DNA of 64,000 bases from Pistricoccus aurantiacus (GCF_042682565.1 NZ_JBHUIC010000004.1), one strand, 5' to 3'. Shown: positions 51,823-61,795, counted from the first letter of the stretch. Numbers and translations: made by a program. The notes: generated from the sequence alone by a model not told the origin.

Positions 51823-53202
51823 TTATTTTGGTATGCCACCGTCCGCGAGCTGTGCCGGATCGAGCAGGCGTTCGAGTTCCTCACGGCTCAGGTCGGTCTC
51901 CTCTTCCGCGACATCGACGATCGGTCGACCCGCCTGATAGGCCTTCTTGGCCACTGCCGCCGCATCGCTGTAACCGATTACAGAGTTGAGGGCGGTGACC
52001 AGAATCGGATTGCGGGAGAGCGGCTCGCTGACGTTGTCCTCGCGCACCTTGAAGGTGGTGATGGTCGGGTCCGCCAGCAGCTTGCTGGCCTGGGTCAGCA
52101 GGGTCAGCGAGGTATGCAGGTTATGGGCGATCAGCGGCAGCATGACGTTGAGCTGGAAGTTGCCGCTCTGACCGGCCACGGCAATAGCGCTATCCAGACC
52201 GATCACCTGAGCAGCGACCTGGGCGGTAGCCTCGGGAATCACCGGGTTGACCTTGCCCGGCATGATGGAACTGCCGGGCTGCAGCGCTTCGAGCTCGATT
52301 TCACCCAGTCCTGCCAAGGGGCCGGAATTCATCCAGCGCAGGTCGTTGCTGATCTTCATGATCACGCAGGCGTAGGTGCGCAGATGACCGGAAAGCTCCA
52401 CCGCCGCGTCCTGGGAAGCGAGACTGGCGAAGAAGCTGTCGTTGGGGGATAGATCGAGTTCCGTCTGCTCGCTCAGGGTCTTGGCCATGCGTTCGGCGAA
52501 TTCCGGATGCGCGTTGATGCCGGTGCCCACCGCGGTACCGCCCTGGGCCAGCCGCGACAATCGCTTCTGGCCGTCTTCCAGGCGCTCGATGGCCTGGTTG
52601 ACCTGGCTGGACCAGCCGCCGAGCTCCTGGCTGAGCCGGATCGGCATGGCGTCCATCAGATGGGTGCGGCCGGTCTTGACCACGCCGTCCACTTCTTTGG
52701 CCTTGGCGTCGATGGCCTGCTTGAGGGTCTGCATCGCCGGCAGCAGACGATTCTTGACCGCCAGGGCCGCGGAAAGGTGAATCGCGGTGGGAATCACGTC
52801 GTTGCTGGACTGACCCATGTTGACATGATCGTTGGGATGCACCTCGCAGTCACCCTTGGACGCCAGATGCGCGATCACCTCGTTGACGTTCATGTTGGAG
52901 GAGGTGCCGGAGCCGGTCTGGAAGACGTCGATGGGAAACTGATCGTCGTACTTGCCGGCGATGATCGCTTTGGCGGCACTGACGATCGCCTCCGCCCGCT
53001 CGCCGTCCAGCAGTTCCAGATCCCGGTTGACCTGGGCCGCCGCCAGCTTGATGCGAGCGATGGCATGGATGAAGGCGCTCGGCAACCCCTGGCCGCTGAT
53101 GGGGAAGTTGTTCACCGCTCGCTGGGTCTGGGCACCGTAGAGGGCGCTTGACGGCACCTCCAGCTCTCCCATGCTGTCGCGTTCGATACGTGTCTCGCTC
53201 AT
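51823..53202 (-). CDS. fumC: Class II fumarate hydratase
   Basis: 459 residues of the aspartase/fumarase family, signature GSSIMPGKVNPVIPE with the mobile catalytic Ser loop. Also TGSGTSSNMNVNEV, HPNDHVNMGQSSNDVIPTA and GRTHLMDAMPIRLSQE. It converts fumarate to malate without an iron-sulfur cluster, useful under oxidative or iron-poor conditions. It is a single gene with its own terminator. Confidence 0.96.
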   Translation of the reverse strand: MSETRIERDSMGELEVPSSALYGAQTQRAVNNFPISGQGLPSAFIHAIARIKLAAAQVNRDLELLDGERAEAIVSAAKAIIAGKYDDQFPIDVFQTGSGTSSNMNVNEVIAHLASKGDCEVHPNDHVNMGQSSNDVIPTAIHLSAALAVKNRLLPAMQTLKQAIDAKAKEVDGVVKTGRTHLMDAMPIRLSQELGGWSSQVNQAIERLEDGQKRLSRLAQGGTAVGTGINAHPEFAERMAKTLSEQTELDLSPNDSFFASLASQDAAVELSGHLRTYACVIMKISNDLRWMNSGPLAGLGEIELEALQPGSSIMPGKVNPVIPEATAQVAAQVIGLDSAIAVAGQSGNFQLNVMLPLIAHNLHTSLTLLTQASKLLADPTITTFKVREDNVSEPLSRNPILVTALNSVIGYSDAAAVAKKAYQAGRPIVDVAEEETDLSREELERLLDPAQLADGGIPK

Positions 53203-53345
53203 TCCTTTACTCTCCTTTCGAAGTCACCGATGAAAGGACGCATCTTTCGACCGCCTTCCCTGAACCGGCGCTATCGATTTCCATGAAAACCGTTTCAAGA
53301 TAATTCTTTATTGACTGTTTCATGCTAGCAGAGGAAATCAAAAGC

Positions 53346-54080
53346 TCACCAGCCCAGCACCCGCTTGACGAAGGGGATGGTCAGCTTGCGCTGGGCGGAA
53401 AGCGAGGCATGATCGAGGGATTCGAGCATTGCAAAGAGCTCATCCAGTCGCCTGGGGCCGCGATGCAGGATGTAGCGGGCGACTTCCTCCGACAAGCTCA
53501 TGCCCCGGTCCCGCGCCCGCAACTTGAGCGCCTCCAGACGCCCCGGGTCGTCCAGGGGCTGCACATGAAAGGTGACGCCCCAGCCGAGCCGGGACGCCAG
53601 GTCCGGCAGCTTTACAGCGAGCTGGCGGGGCGCCGCCCGGGCGGAAACGATCAGCCGCTTGTCCGCATCCCGCAGCCGGTTGAAGCAGTGAAACAACGCC
53701 TCCTCCCAGCGGCTGCGGCCCAGCACGCACTCCAGATCGTCGATGGCCACCAGATCGAGACGTTCGATGTTCTCGAGCATCAGCGGCGGAAAGTGTCCCA
53801 GCTCTTCCAGGGGAAGATAGAGGGCGCGCAGATCTCGAGCGCTGGCCTGGTGGCAGGCGGCCTGCAGCAGGTGACTGCGTCCGACGCTTTCGCCTCCCCA
53901 CAGGAAAACGAAAGGCTCGCCCCGGGAGTCGAACTGGTTTCGCAACGCCTCGACCAAGGAAGCGTTGGCGCCGGGATGAAAGTTGGCGAAGGTCGCGGTA
54001 TCGCGCAGGCCGACCCGTAGTGGCAGTTGATGACCCGACGGCGGCCGAATGGCGCCGGAACGAGGCGTCGACGCTTTCAA
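53346..54080 (-). CDS. hda: DnaA regulatory inactivator Hda
   Basis: 244 residues beginning at a TTG (54078-54080) that overlaps the stop of the upstream permease gene and has AAGGAG at good spacing. It is an AAA+ protein homologous to DnaA domain III: Walker A-like WGGESVGRSHLLQA, Walker B LDLVAIDDLECV, sensor regions SARAAPRQL and VARYILHRGPRRL. It works with the beta clamp to trigger DnaA-ATP hydrolysis. The usual N-terminal clamp-binding motif is represented by HQLPLRVGL. The open frame continues upstream, but that part overlaps the permease. Confidence 0.92.
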   Translation of the reverse strand: MKASTPRSGAIRPPSGHQLPLRVGLRDTATFANFHPGANASLVEALRNQFDSRGEPFVFLWGGESVGRSHLLQAACHQASARDLRALYLPLEELGHFPPLMLENIERLDLVAIDDLECVLGRSRWEEALFHCFNRLRDADKRLIVSARAAPRQLAVKLPDLASRLGWGVTFHVQPLDDPGRLEALKLRARDRGMSLSEEVARYILHRGPRRLDELFAMLESLDHASLSAQRKLTIPFVKRVLGW

Positions 54081-55156
54081 GACGGCTCCTTGGCGGACAT
54101 GTTCTTGCGGGTTTTTGAGCCGTAAAGATCGCTTCCCTTGTAGCGCTCCAGCAGATAGCGCAGCAACACCATCACCACCGCGGCTACCGGCAGGGCCAGC
54201 AGCACGCCGGTGAAGCCGAACAGCTGGCCGCCGGCCAGCACGGCGAAGATCACCGCCACCGGGTGCAGGCCGATCTTGTCTCCCAGCAGTTTCGGCTGAA
54301 GCACCACGCTTTCCATCATCTGACCGAAGGCGAAGACACCGCCCACCCCTAGGAGAATCAGCAGGCTCTCGAACTGAAAGAAAGCGACCAGGGCGGCCAC
54401 GCTGATGCCGACGATCACCCCGAGATAGGGCACGATGCTGGCAAGCCCGGCCAGCAGGCCGATCAGCACCCCAAAGCGCACCCCCAGAAGCGTCAGGCCC
54501 ACCGCGTAGATGATGCCCAGACACAGCATCACCAGCAGCTGTCCGCGCAGGAAGGACGACAGCACCTCGTCGCATTGTTTTGCCAGGCGAACAATTTCGG
54601 GCTCCCAGTTGCGCGGCAGGCAGGCGCGCAGGTTGGCGGTCATGCGATCCCAGTCGAGCAGCAGATAGAAGGTGACTACCGGAATCAACGCCAGATTGCC
54701 GATCAGCGCCACCAGCGCCAGGCCGGAGCGGGAGACCTGAGCGAGCAGAGTCGCCGCGACGCTGCCGGTTTCCTTCCAGTTGTCGACGAGTATCTGGCGC
54801 ATGTTGTCGATATCCGTGCCCAGATCGAAACCGGTCAGGGACTGCACCCAAGGCACCGCGGTGTTCTGAATCCACAGATAGACAAGCGGCAGCGCCTCGA
54901 GCAGCTGCCCTAGCTGGCGCCCGAGAATCGGCACGATGAACAGCAGGGCAAGCCCGAAGATCAGCGTCAATACCAGAAAGACCACGCTGACCGCCAGGCG
55001 TCGGGACAGCCCCCAGGCTTCCAGACGGTCCGCCAGGGGATCGCCGAGATAGGCCAGTACCATGCTGACGAAAAACGGCATCAGAATCGGCTCGATCAGT
55101 ATCATCAGCCATATCAAGGCCACCGTCGCGGCGAGTATCCACCACTTTCTAGGCAT
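54077..55156 (-). CDS. perM: PerM / AI-2E family transporter
   Basis: 359 residues, about seven or eight membrane helices, family PF01594. Typical features are the N-terminal pair of helices, LPRNWEPEIVRLAKQCDEVLSSFLRGQLLVMLCLGIIYAVGL, and FGVLIGLLAGLASIVPYLGVIVG. Members export small molecules or exchange sodium and protons; the substrate here is unknown. It is co-transcribed with hda and divergent from purM, the same arrangement as in pseudomonads. Confidence 0.9.
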   Translation of the reverse strand: MPRKWWILAATVALIWLMILIEPILMPFFVSMVLAYLGDPLADRLEAWGLSRRLAVSVVFLVLTLIFGLALLFIVPILGRQLGQLLEALPLVYLWIQNTAVPWVQSLTGFDLGTDIDNMRQILVDNWKETGSVAATLLAQVSRSGLALVALIGNLALIPVVTFYLLLDWDRMTANLRACLPRNWEPEIVRLAKQCDEVLSSFLRGQLLVMLCLGIIYAVGLTLLGVRFGVLIGLLAGLASIVPYLGVIVGISVAALVAFFQFESLLILLGVGGVFAFGQMMESVVLQPKLLGDKIGLHPVAVIFAVLAGGQLFGFTGVLLALPVAAVVMVLLRYLLERYKGSDLYGSKTRKNMSAKEPS

Positions 55157-55348
55157 CGAGGATTTCCTGTTGGTTCGTTCTCGCTTGTGGATTCGAAGCT
55201 GCCGGTTCGGTGCTCATGATACGCTTTTCTTCGCCTGCCTATCAGCCTGTCACCGCTGACAACGGGGCTCTCATGAACGATGCGACACCCTGGGCGTGAT
55301 GCTACAATTTCCGCCTTCTTCAGGCAGGCATCGCGACAGGACTTTTTC

Positions 55349-56437
55349 ATGACCCCCGATCATCCTTCTTCTTCCAACGGCGCCGGTTCGAACCCGAGGC
55401 CCTCGCTCAGCTACAAGGATGCCGGAGTGGATATCGATGCCGGCAACGCCTTGGTGGAGCGTATCAAGGGCGTCGCCAAGCGCACCACTCGCCCGGAAGT
55501 GCTGGGCGGCCTGGGAGGATTCGGCGCCCTGTGCGAACTGCCCGGCGGCTACCGGGAGCCGGTACTGGTCTCCGGCACCGACGGGGTGGGCACCAAGCTG
55601 CGCCTGGCGATAGATCTCGGCCGACACGATACCATCGGTATCGATCTGGTGGCGATGTGCGTCAACGACCTGGTCGTAGCCGGCGCTGAGCCGCTGTTCT
55701 TCCTGGACTATTACGCCACCGGCAAGCTCGATGTGGAAATCGCCGCGGACGTGGTCACGGGCATCGGCGAAGGCTGCGCCCAGGCGGGCTGCGCCCTGGT
55801 GGGCGGCGAAACCGCGGAGATGCCCGGCATGTACGCGGGCAACGACTACGACCTGGCGGGGTTCTGCGTCGGCGTGGTGGAGAAATCCGAGATCATCGAC
55901 GGCAGCCGGGTGAGCGAAGGCGACGTGCTGCTGGGCCTTGCCTCTTCCGGTCCGCATTCCAACGGCTACTCGCTGATTCGCAAGATTCTCGAGATCAGCG
56001 GCCAGCCGCTGGATACCCAGGTAGATGGCGTGGCGCTGCGGGACGCCCTGCTGGCGCCGACGCGCATCTACGTCAAGCCGCTGCTGTCGTTGATTCGTGA
56101 AAGCGACGTTGCGGTACACGGCCTTTGCCATATCACCGGCGGCGGTCTGAGCGAAAACCTGCCTCGAGTACTGCCGGAGCATCTGGCGGCGCACCTCGAC
56201 ACCCAGGCCTGGCCGCGACCCGAGGTCTTCGACTGGCTCCAGCGGCAGGGCAACGTGGCCGCGGAGGAAATGTATCGCGTGCTCAACTGCGGTATCGGCA
56301 TGGTGGCGGTGGTGCCAGTGGATCAAGCGGACCAGGCCATTCGCCACCTGCGGGAACAAGGCGAAAGCGTTTATCGCCTTGGTAGCATCGTCGAGCGTGA
56401 CGGAGACGGCCCTCAAGTGCTGCTCGAGAATCTGTGA
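55349..56437 (+). CDS. purM: Phosphoribosylformylglycinamidine cyclo-ligase PurM
   Basis: 362 residues from ATG 55349. Purine synthesis step 5 (FGAM to AIR, ATP-dependent). It has LSYKDAGVDIDAGNALVERIK, LVSGTDGVGTKLRLA, DLVVAGAEPLFFLDYYA, and GGETAEMPGMY. An upstream in-frame extension lacks a ribosome site and is not used. purN follows 13 bases later. Confidence 0.96.
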   Translation: MTPDHPSSSNGAGSNPRPSLSYKDAGVDIDAGNALVERIKGVAKRTTRPEVLGGLGGFGALCELPGGYREPVLVSGTDGVGTKLRLAIDLGRHDTIGIDLVAMCVNDLVVAGAEPLFFLDYYATGKLDVEIAADVVTGIGEGCAQAGCALVGGETAEMPGMYAGNDYDLAGFCVGVVEKSEIIDGSRVSEGDVLLGLASSGPHSNGYSLIRKILEISGQPLDTQVDGVALRDALLAPTRIYVKPLLSLIRESDVAVHGLCHITGGGLSENLPRVLPEHLAAHLDTQAWPRPEVFDWLQRQGNVAAEEMYRVLNCGIGMVAVVPVDQADQAIRHLREQGESVYRLGSIVERDGDGPQVLLENL

Positions 56438-56450
56438 AGGAGGCTCGGCC

Positions 56451-57173
56451 ATGAACACGGACAATCGTCAAGGATTCGACCCGGAAAGCGTCGGGCGTCG
56501 TCGGGTGGTGGTGTTGATTTCCGGCAACGGCAGCAACCTGCAGGCGCTCATCGACGCTCAGTCCTACGATGAACTGGGCGGCGAGATCGTCGCGGTGATT
56601 TCCAATCAGGTGGATGCCCATGGCCTCAAGCGCGCCCGGGATGCGAATATCGACGCGGTCGCCCTGCCCCACCGCGAATACGAGAGCCGGGACGCCTTCG
56701 ATGGCGCCTTGATCAAGGTGATCGAACGCCACGAGCCGGACCTGGTGGTACTGGCGGGCTTCATGCGCATCCTGAGCTCACGCTTCGTTGCCCGTTTCGC
56801 CGGCAGGCTCTTGAATATTCATCCTTCCCTGCTGCCTGCCTACACCGGCTTGAACACTCACGCCCGGGTGCTGGCGGATGGCGCGCTAGAACATGGCGCC
56901 AGCGTTCATTTCGTCACCGACGAGCTGGATGGCGGCCCGGTGGCCATCCAGGCGGCGCTCAAGGTCGAGTCCGGCGATGATGAAGAAACGCTCAAGCGGA
57001 AGATTCATGCTCGGGAACACCTGATCTACCCGATCGCGGTGCGCTGGTTTCTCGAAGGAAGACTGAAACTCGACGAGGAAGGTCACGCCACACTGGACGG
57101 CACGAAGCTGCCGCCCCAGGGGTTAAGGCTTTCTCACGAGGACGCGCTCGAGGAGTTGGACGAAGACGAATGA
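56451..57173 (+). CDS. purN: Phosphoribosylglycinamide formyltransferase PurN
   Basis: 240 residues from ATG 56451 with GGAGG upstream. It adds the formyl group from 10-formyl-tetrahydrofolate to GAR. The conserved sequence includes VVLISGNGSNLQALIDA, LVVLAGFMRILSS, the catalytic stretch NIHPSLLPAYTGLNTHARVLADG, and HFVTDELDGGPV. The C-terminal tail is acidic and longer than in E. coli. Second gene of purMN. Confidence 0.95.
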   Translation: MNTDNRQGFDPESVGRRRVVVLISGNGSNLQALIDAQSYDELGGEIVAVISNQVDAHGLKRARDANIDAVALPHREYESRDAFDGALIKVIERHEPDLVVLAGFMRILSSRFVARFAGRLLNIHPSLLPAYTGLNTHARVLADGALEHGASVHFVTDELDGGPVAIQAALKVESGDDEETLKRKIHAREHLIYPIAVRWFLEGRLKLDEEGHATLDGTKLPPQGLRLSHEDALEELDEDE

Positions 57174-57206
57174 AAATGGCCCCGCTGATCAGCGGGGCCA
57201 TTTTTT
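57174..57206 (+). terminator. Terminator after purMN
   Basis: Long near-perfect palindrome with arms AAATGGCCCCGCT and AGCGGGGCCATTT followed by T residues. It can also serve lipA on the opposite strand. Confidence 0.88.
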
Positions 57207-57227
57207 ACTGGAAACGCAGTTGACAGC

Positions 57228-58265
57228 CTATTTGACCTCGACGCCGTGAGCCTGCTTGTCCGCGTGATAGGAAGAACGCACTAGCGGGCCGGAGGCCACG
57301 TGAGTGAAGCCCATCGCCTTGCCCTGCTCCGCGAACCAGTCGAAGGACTTCGGGTGTACCCAGCGATCCACCGGCAGATGGTTGCGAGAGGGCTGCATGT
57401 ATTGCCCCAGGGTCAGCATGTCGACATTGTGAGCGCGCAGGTCGTGCATCACCTCGATCACCTGCTCGTCGGTTTCGCCGACCCCCAGCATCAGGCCGGA
57501 CTTGGTCAGCACTTCCGGGCGGCGGGCCTTGTAGCCTTTCAGCAGGTCCAGGGACCACTGGTAGTCCGCCCCGGGACGCACCCGACGATACAGGGACGGC
57601 ACGGTTTCCAGATTATGGTTGAATACATCCGGCGGCGTCTGCTCGAGAGTGTCCAGCGCCACTTCCATGCGCCCGCGGAAATCCGGCACCAGCACTTCGA
57701 TTTCGATATTGGGGCTGTCGTTGCGAATCTCGCGAATGCAGTTGGCAATGTGTTGCGCGCCGCCGTCGCGTAGATCATCCCGGTCCACGGAGGTCACCAC
57801 CACGTACTTGAGGCGCATCTCGGCGATGGCTTCCGCCAGCTCTCGCGGCTCCTTTTCGTTGAGGGCATTGGGGCGGCCGTGAGCCACGTCGCAGAAGGGA
57901 CAGCGGCGAGTACAGATATCCCCCATGACCATGAAGGTCGCGGTGCCGCCGTTGAAGCACTCCCCCAGGTTGGGACAGGAGGCTTCCTCGCAAACCGTGT
58001 GCAGGCCATGCTTGCGAACGGTGTTCTTGATGCGCGTGACTTCCGTTGAAATCGGCATACGCACCCGCAGCCACTCGGGTTTCTTGGGCAGCGTCTCGGT
58101 AGGAATTATCTTGACCGGAATACGCGCCACCTTCTCGGCGCCACGCAGCTTGACACCGCGTTCCGCCCGCGCCTGCTTGGCACGCGCGGCCTTGGCGGCG
58201 GCGGCTTTTATGGCAGCGGCCTGGATGGCGGCTTTATCGGAGGATACGGCAGTCGTCTCGGTCAT
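57228..58265 (-). CDS. lipA: Lipoyl synthase LipA
   Basis: 345 residues of the radical-SAM family with both iron-sulfur sets: CEEASCPNLGEC (auxiliary cluster) and CTRRCPFCDV (SAM cluster). The C-terminal RSSYHADKQ serine ligand is present. It inserts two sulfurs into octanoyl groups on lipoyl domains. An Ala/Lys-rich N-terminal extension of about 40 residues precedes the domain. It follows lipB by seven bases. Confidence 0.96.
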   Translation of the reverse strand: MTETTAVSSDKAAIQAAAIKAAAAKAARAKQARAERGVKLRGAEKVARIPVKIIPTETLPKKPEWLRVRMPISTEVTRIKNTVRKHGLHTVCEEASCPNLGECFNGGTATFMVMGDICTRRCPFCDVAHGRPNALNEKEPRELAEAIAEMRLKYVVVTSVDRDDLRDGGAQHIANCIREIRNDSPNIEIEVLVPDFRGRMEVALDTLEQTPPDVFNHNLETVPSLYRRVRPGADYQWSLDLLKGYKARRPEVLTKSGLMLGVGETDEQVIEVMHDLRAHNVDMLTLGQYMQPSRNHLPVDRWVHPKSFDWFAEQGKAMGFTHVASGPLVRSSYHADKQAHGVEVK

Positions 58266-58272
58266 GGTTCGG

Positions 58273-59031
58273 TTATCCCGCGGTTCGTGAAAGCGCGGCG
58301 GACGCCGTCAGGCTTGGCGGCATGTCGCGCTCTTCAACAAGAGTGATAGGAGCGTGAAATGAATGATTGAGCGTGTCGGTGAAACAGCGTATCAGCCGCG
58401 TGGCTTCCTGTGTCATATTCGGCGAATTTGATATCAGATCCGCCAGTTGGGTCATTTCGAGACCGGCGTAGCCACAAGGATTGATTCGCGAAAACGGCGA
58501 AAGATCCATATCGACATTGAACGCGACGCCGTGAAAGCTGCAACCGCGGCGAATCCGCAGCCCCAGAGAAGCGATCTTGGCATCACCCACATAGACGCCC
58601 GGCGCATCCCGACGCGCTCGAGCTTCCACATCCTGTTCCGAAAGCGCGGCAATCACCGCGTTCTCCAGAGCGCTGACCAGTTCGCGCACGCCCAGATGCA
58701 GACGCTTGACGTTCAGCAGCGGATACAGCACCAGCTGGCCGGGCCCGTGATAGGTCACTTGCCCGCCGCGATCCGTCTGCACCACGGGGATATCGCCAGG
58801 CAACAGCAGATGTTCCGGGCGCCCGGCCTGGCCCTGAGTGAATACCGGCCAATGCTCCACCAGCCATAGCTGATCTCGTGAATTCGCATCGCGCTGATCC
58901 GTGAATTCACGCATGGCCCGCCAGACCGTCTCGTAGGGCTGACAGCCCAGACGATAGACATCGAATTCCATGTCCTGATCTTTTGGATCCGAAGTCGACT
59001 TGACTGGCTCTTCATGAAAGCGAGTGGTCAT
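58273..59031 (-). CDS. lipB: Octanoyltransferase LipB
   Basis: 252 residues. It moves octanoate from acyl carrier protein to lipoate-dependent enzymes. Conserved segments: DRGGQVTYHGPGQLVLYPLL, the catalytic Lys in AKIASLGLRIRRGCSFHG and the catalytic Cys in NPCGYAGLEMTQL. The first ATG (59029-59031) overlaps the stop of ybeD and is preferred for coupling, though MEFDVYRLG, 20 codons later, is closer to the usual family start. Confidence 0.95.
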   Translation of the reverse strand: MTTRFHEEPVKSTSDPKDQDMEFDVYRLGCQPYETVWRAMREFTDQRDANSRDQLWLVEHWPVFTQGQAGRPEHLLLPGDIPVVQTDRGGQVTYHGPGQLVLYPLLNVKRLHLGVRELVSALENAVIAALSEQDVEARARRDAPGVYVGDAKIASLGLRIRRGCSFHGVAFNVDMDLSPFSRINPCGYAGLEMTQLADLISNSPNMTQEATRLIRCFTDTLNHSFHAPITLVEERDMPPSLTASAALSRTAG

Positions 59032-59345
59032 ATCACCATATGCACCTGGCCGGTGGCTTTCAATTCGTCGAACAACGCCTTGAGCTGGGCTTCCCCGCTG
59101 GCATTGATGGTCAGGCGCACGGACTGGAACCTGCCGTTGCGACTGTCCACCACCTGAGCGTCGGCGGGGTCGAATGTCGGATCGTGACGAAGGATAATGG
59201 CCGTCACCAGATCGACGAAATCATCCCCCGCATCGCCCACCACCTTGAGAGAATAGGCGCAGGGGAAGGTCACCTTGGGCGAGCTTCCCTTGGCGGTTTC
59301 CAGACGCAGATCTCGCAATGAATCCTTGGAAGGCTGATGCGTCAT
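59028..59345 (-). CDS. ybeD: DUF493 family protein YbeD
   Basis: 105 residues with the ferredoxin-like fold of the YbeD family (FPCAYSLKVVGDAGDDFVDLVTAIILRHDPTFDPADAQVVDSRNGRFQSVRLTINA). It resembles small regulatory ACT-like domains. It is encoded next to lipB and dac in most relatives. Precise function unknown. Confidence 0.93.
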   Translation of the reverse strand: MTHQPSKDSLRDLRLETAKGSSPKVTFPCAYSLKVVGDAGDDFVDLVTAIILRHDPTFDPADAQVVDSRNGRFQSVRLTINASGEAQLKALFDELKATGQVHMVI

Positions 59346-59629
59346 AAATATGCTCTAACAGGTTCTCGGCAAATATTCGACTTATTATACCCAACCATTC
59401 TACTCAACAATTCATTTGTCGCCAAACTCTAGCCAATCTCAGCCAAGCGCCTTGTAATAACGTCAAATCACCGGTAGGCCGGCCTCGAAAGAAGGTCTTT
59501 TGTCATGGCCGGAAAAGGCTCCTTGCAATTCCGGCATTACCGCCATCCATGGCGGTCAGATAGCAAAAATAGCGCCCAAGGATGTGTTCACAGCGCCTTC
59601 GCTCGAGGTCGGCCTACCGATAGTCATTA

Positions 59630-60823
59630 TTAATCAAACAGGCCAGCAAAAAACTTGCGTACCGTATCGAGCAGGCGCTTGAAGAAACCGCCCTCCTCGA
59701 CGCCTTCCAGCGCAAGCAAGGGACGGGTTTCAATCACCTTGTCGTCGAGTTTGATTTCCAGGGTGCCCAGCTCCTGTCCGGCCTCGATGGGCGCGTCCAA
59801 GGACGCCGGCAAATCAAGGCTCGTCGTCACCGCCTCGCTCTTGCCCCGGGGAACCACCAGCTTGACCGCCTGATCGACGCCCACCCTTACGGTATCTTCA
59901 CTGCCGCCCCAGACCCGGGGCGTCGCCAGCACCGCGTCCTGCTCGTAGACGTCCAGGGGCTCGAAGAAGCGGAAACCGTAGCTCAGGAGTTTCTGGGTTT
60001 CCTGAGCGCGGGCTTCCGTGGATTTGGTGCCCATGACCACGGAGATCAACCGCATGTCATCACGCTTGGCGGAGGCCACCAGACAATAACCCGCTGCTTC
60101 CGTATGGCCGGTTTTCAGGCCGTCGACGCTGTTGTCCCGCCATAGCAACAGGTTGCGGTTGGGCTGGCGAATGTCGTTGTAGGTGAAGTATTTCTCGGAA
60201 TAGAGCGCGTAGTGCGCCGGATAGTCATTGATGATGTGTCGAGAAAGTCGCGCCAGATCGCGAGCCGAGGCATAGTGATCCTCGTCGGGCAGACCGGTGG
60301 CATTCATGAAGTGCGTGTTGTCCATTCCGATACGGCGCGCCTGCTGATTCATCAGATCCGCGAAGGCGGACTCGCCGCCGGCGATATGCTCCGCCAGGGC
60401 GACGCTGGCATCGTTGCCAGACTGGATGATCACACCCTTGAGCAGATCATCGACGCTGACCTGGGTGCCTTCCTGAATGAACATCTTGGAGCCGCCGGTA
60501 CGCCAGGCGTTGACACTGATGCTGACCTGATCCTCCGCGCTCAGCTTGCCATTTTCGATTTCATGCTCCACCAGATAGGCAGTCATCAACTTGGTCAGGC
60601 TGGCCGGCGGCAGCGCCTCGTCCGCGTTGTGCTCGATCAGCACCTCGCCGCTTGCCGCGTCCATCAATATCCAGGAGGACGCCGCCAGGCTCGGCGGTGA
60701 CGGCACCATGCTGGGCAACTTGTCCACCTGCTGGGCCTGTACCGGCAACGTCAGCGTCAGCAGGCTCAGCAAGGCAGCCGGTACGAGGCGGCGCGCGGCC
60801 GTGAAAGACGAAAACACACTCAT
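59630..60823 (-). CDS. dacA: D-alanyl-D-alanine carboxypeptidase (PBP5/6 family)
   Basis: 397 residues. Signal peptide (LVPAALLSLLTLTLPVQAQ), then the penicillin-binding serine site SLTK (PPASLTKLMTAYLVE), SGND and KTGHTEAAGYCLVASA, followed by the beta-rich PBP5_C domain and an amphipathic C-terminal helix (FFKRLLDTVRKFFAGLFD) that anchors it to the inner membrane. It trims the terminal D-Ala from peptidoglycan stems. It sits between rlpA and ybeD-lipBA, a common arrangement. Confidence 0.95.
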   Translation of the reverse strand: MSVFSSFTAARRLVPAALLSLLTLTLPVQAQQVDKLPSMVPSPPSLAASSWILMDAASGEVLIEHNADEALPPASLTKLMTAYLVEHEIENGKLSAEDQVSISVNAWRTGGSKMFIQEGTQVSVDDLLKGVIIQSGNDASVALAEHIAGGESAFADLMNQQARRIGMDNTHFMNATGLPDEDHYASARDLARLSRHIINDYPAHYALYSEKYFTYNDIRQPNRNLLLWRDNSVDGLKTGHTEAAGYCLVASAKRDDMRLISVVMGTKSTEARAQETQKLLSYGFRFFEPLDVYEQDAVLATPRVWGGSEDTVRVGVDQAVKLVVPRGKSEAVTTSLDLPASLDAPIEAGQELGTLEIKLDDKVIETRPLLALEGVEEGGFFKRLLDTVRKFFAGLFD

Positions 60824-60901
60824 TACGCTACTTCTCTTGGTTGGGTTGGCTAGGTTGGAATTATCGGCAAACTACGGCAGCAGGCCCTCACCCGCGAAGC
60901 A

Positions 60902-61795
60902 CTAGCGTGCCGTATCGATGACCAGGGTCTTGGGAAATCCCGCCTGACGCAGGGTCGCGCGCAGCGGTTCGAGTTCACCGGGGCCGCTGACCGGCCCCAC
61001 CTGCACTCGATGCAGACGCTCGTCGCTTTCCACCCGTACCGGCGTGGAGAGCTCGTTCTGCAGCCGCGCCTTCAGCGAACGGGCGCTATCCATGGAACCA
61101 AGCGCCGCCACCTGAAGATAGACCGGGGCGCCTGCGGTGAAAGACGCCGACTGGGCGGGGCGAGTTTCCGCCGGTGGCGGCGTGGCGGCGACGACCCCGG
61201 GCCCGGCGTCCTGCCGACGAGCAGCCTGCCAGGCGACCGGGTCGATGGCGTCCACCTGCACCCGGCCTGTGCCGCGACCGAGGATATCCAGCTTCGCCGC
61301 CGCCGCGTAGGACAGATCGATTTCGCGATCCTCGTGAAACGGTCCGCGATCGTTGATACGCACGATCACCGAACGCTGGTTGTCCAGATTGGTGACCCGG
61401 GCATAGGTGGGTAGCGGCAGCGTCTTGTGGGCGGCGGTCATCTCGTACATGTCGTAGATATCGCCGCTGGCGGTGGCGTAACCCTGAAACTTCTCGCCAT
61501 ACCAGGAAGCGGTGCCCCGACGGCTGTAGCCGCTGGCATCATCGAGCACGCGGTAGGTCTTTCCCCAGACGCTGTAGACCGGCTTGTTGCCGCCGGCGGC
61601 TCTAGGCTCTACCCGGGGCACCGCGTTCGGCACCTTGGCCACGTCCGGGGGAAGCTCCGGGTAAGCGTCGCTTTGCATGGCGTAGCGTCCGCCGGCGTCG
61701 ACGGGCTTGCCCGCCGTGTCCGGGCGCGTACCGCCGCCCCCGGAACAGCCCGCCAGCAGCGTCGCGGCCCCGAGCAAAATCAAGATGGCTTTCAT
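60902..61795 (-). CDS. rlpA: Septal ring lytic transglycosylase RlpA
   Basis: 297 residues from ATG 61793-61795, which overlaps the mltB stop by four bases. Lipoprotein signal with lipobox LLAGC. A double-psi beta-barrel domain (GTASWYGEKFQGYATASGDIYDMYEMTAAHKTLPLPTYARVTNL, VIVRINDRGPF) is followed by a Pro/Ala linker and a C-terminal SPOR domain that binds denuded glycan at the septum. The conserved Glu, Asp and His are visible. Confidence 0.95.
   Translation of the reverse strand: MKAILILLGAATLLAGCSGGGGTRPDTAGKPVDAGGRYAMQSDAYPELPPDVAKVPNAVPRVEPRAAGGNKPVYSVWGKTYRVLDDASGYSRRGTASWYGEKFQGYATASGDIYDMYEMTAAHKTLPLPTYARVTNLDNQRSVIVRINDRGPFHEDREIDLSYAAAAKLDILGRGTGRVQVDAIDPVAWQAARRQDAGPGVVAATPPPAETRPAQSASFTAGAPVYLQVAALGSMDSARSLKARLQNELSTPVRVESDERLHRVQVGPVSGPGELEPLRATLRQAGFPKTLVIDTAR

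Noticed and set aside
53346..55145. A 599-residue minus-strand reading through hda and the perM region
   Set aside because: Only the last 244 residues are Hda; the upstream part is another frame of perM. TTG 54080 with AAGGAG is the better start.
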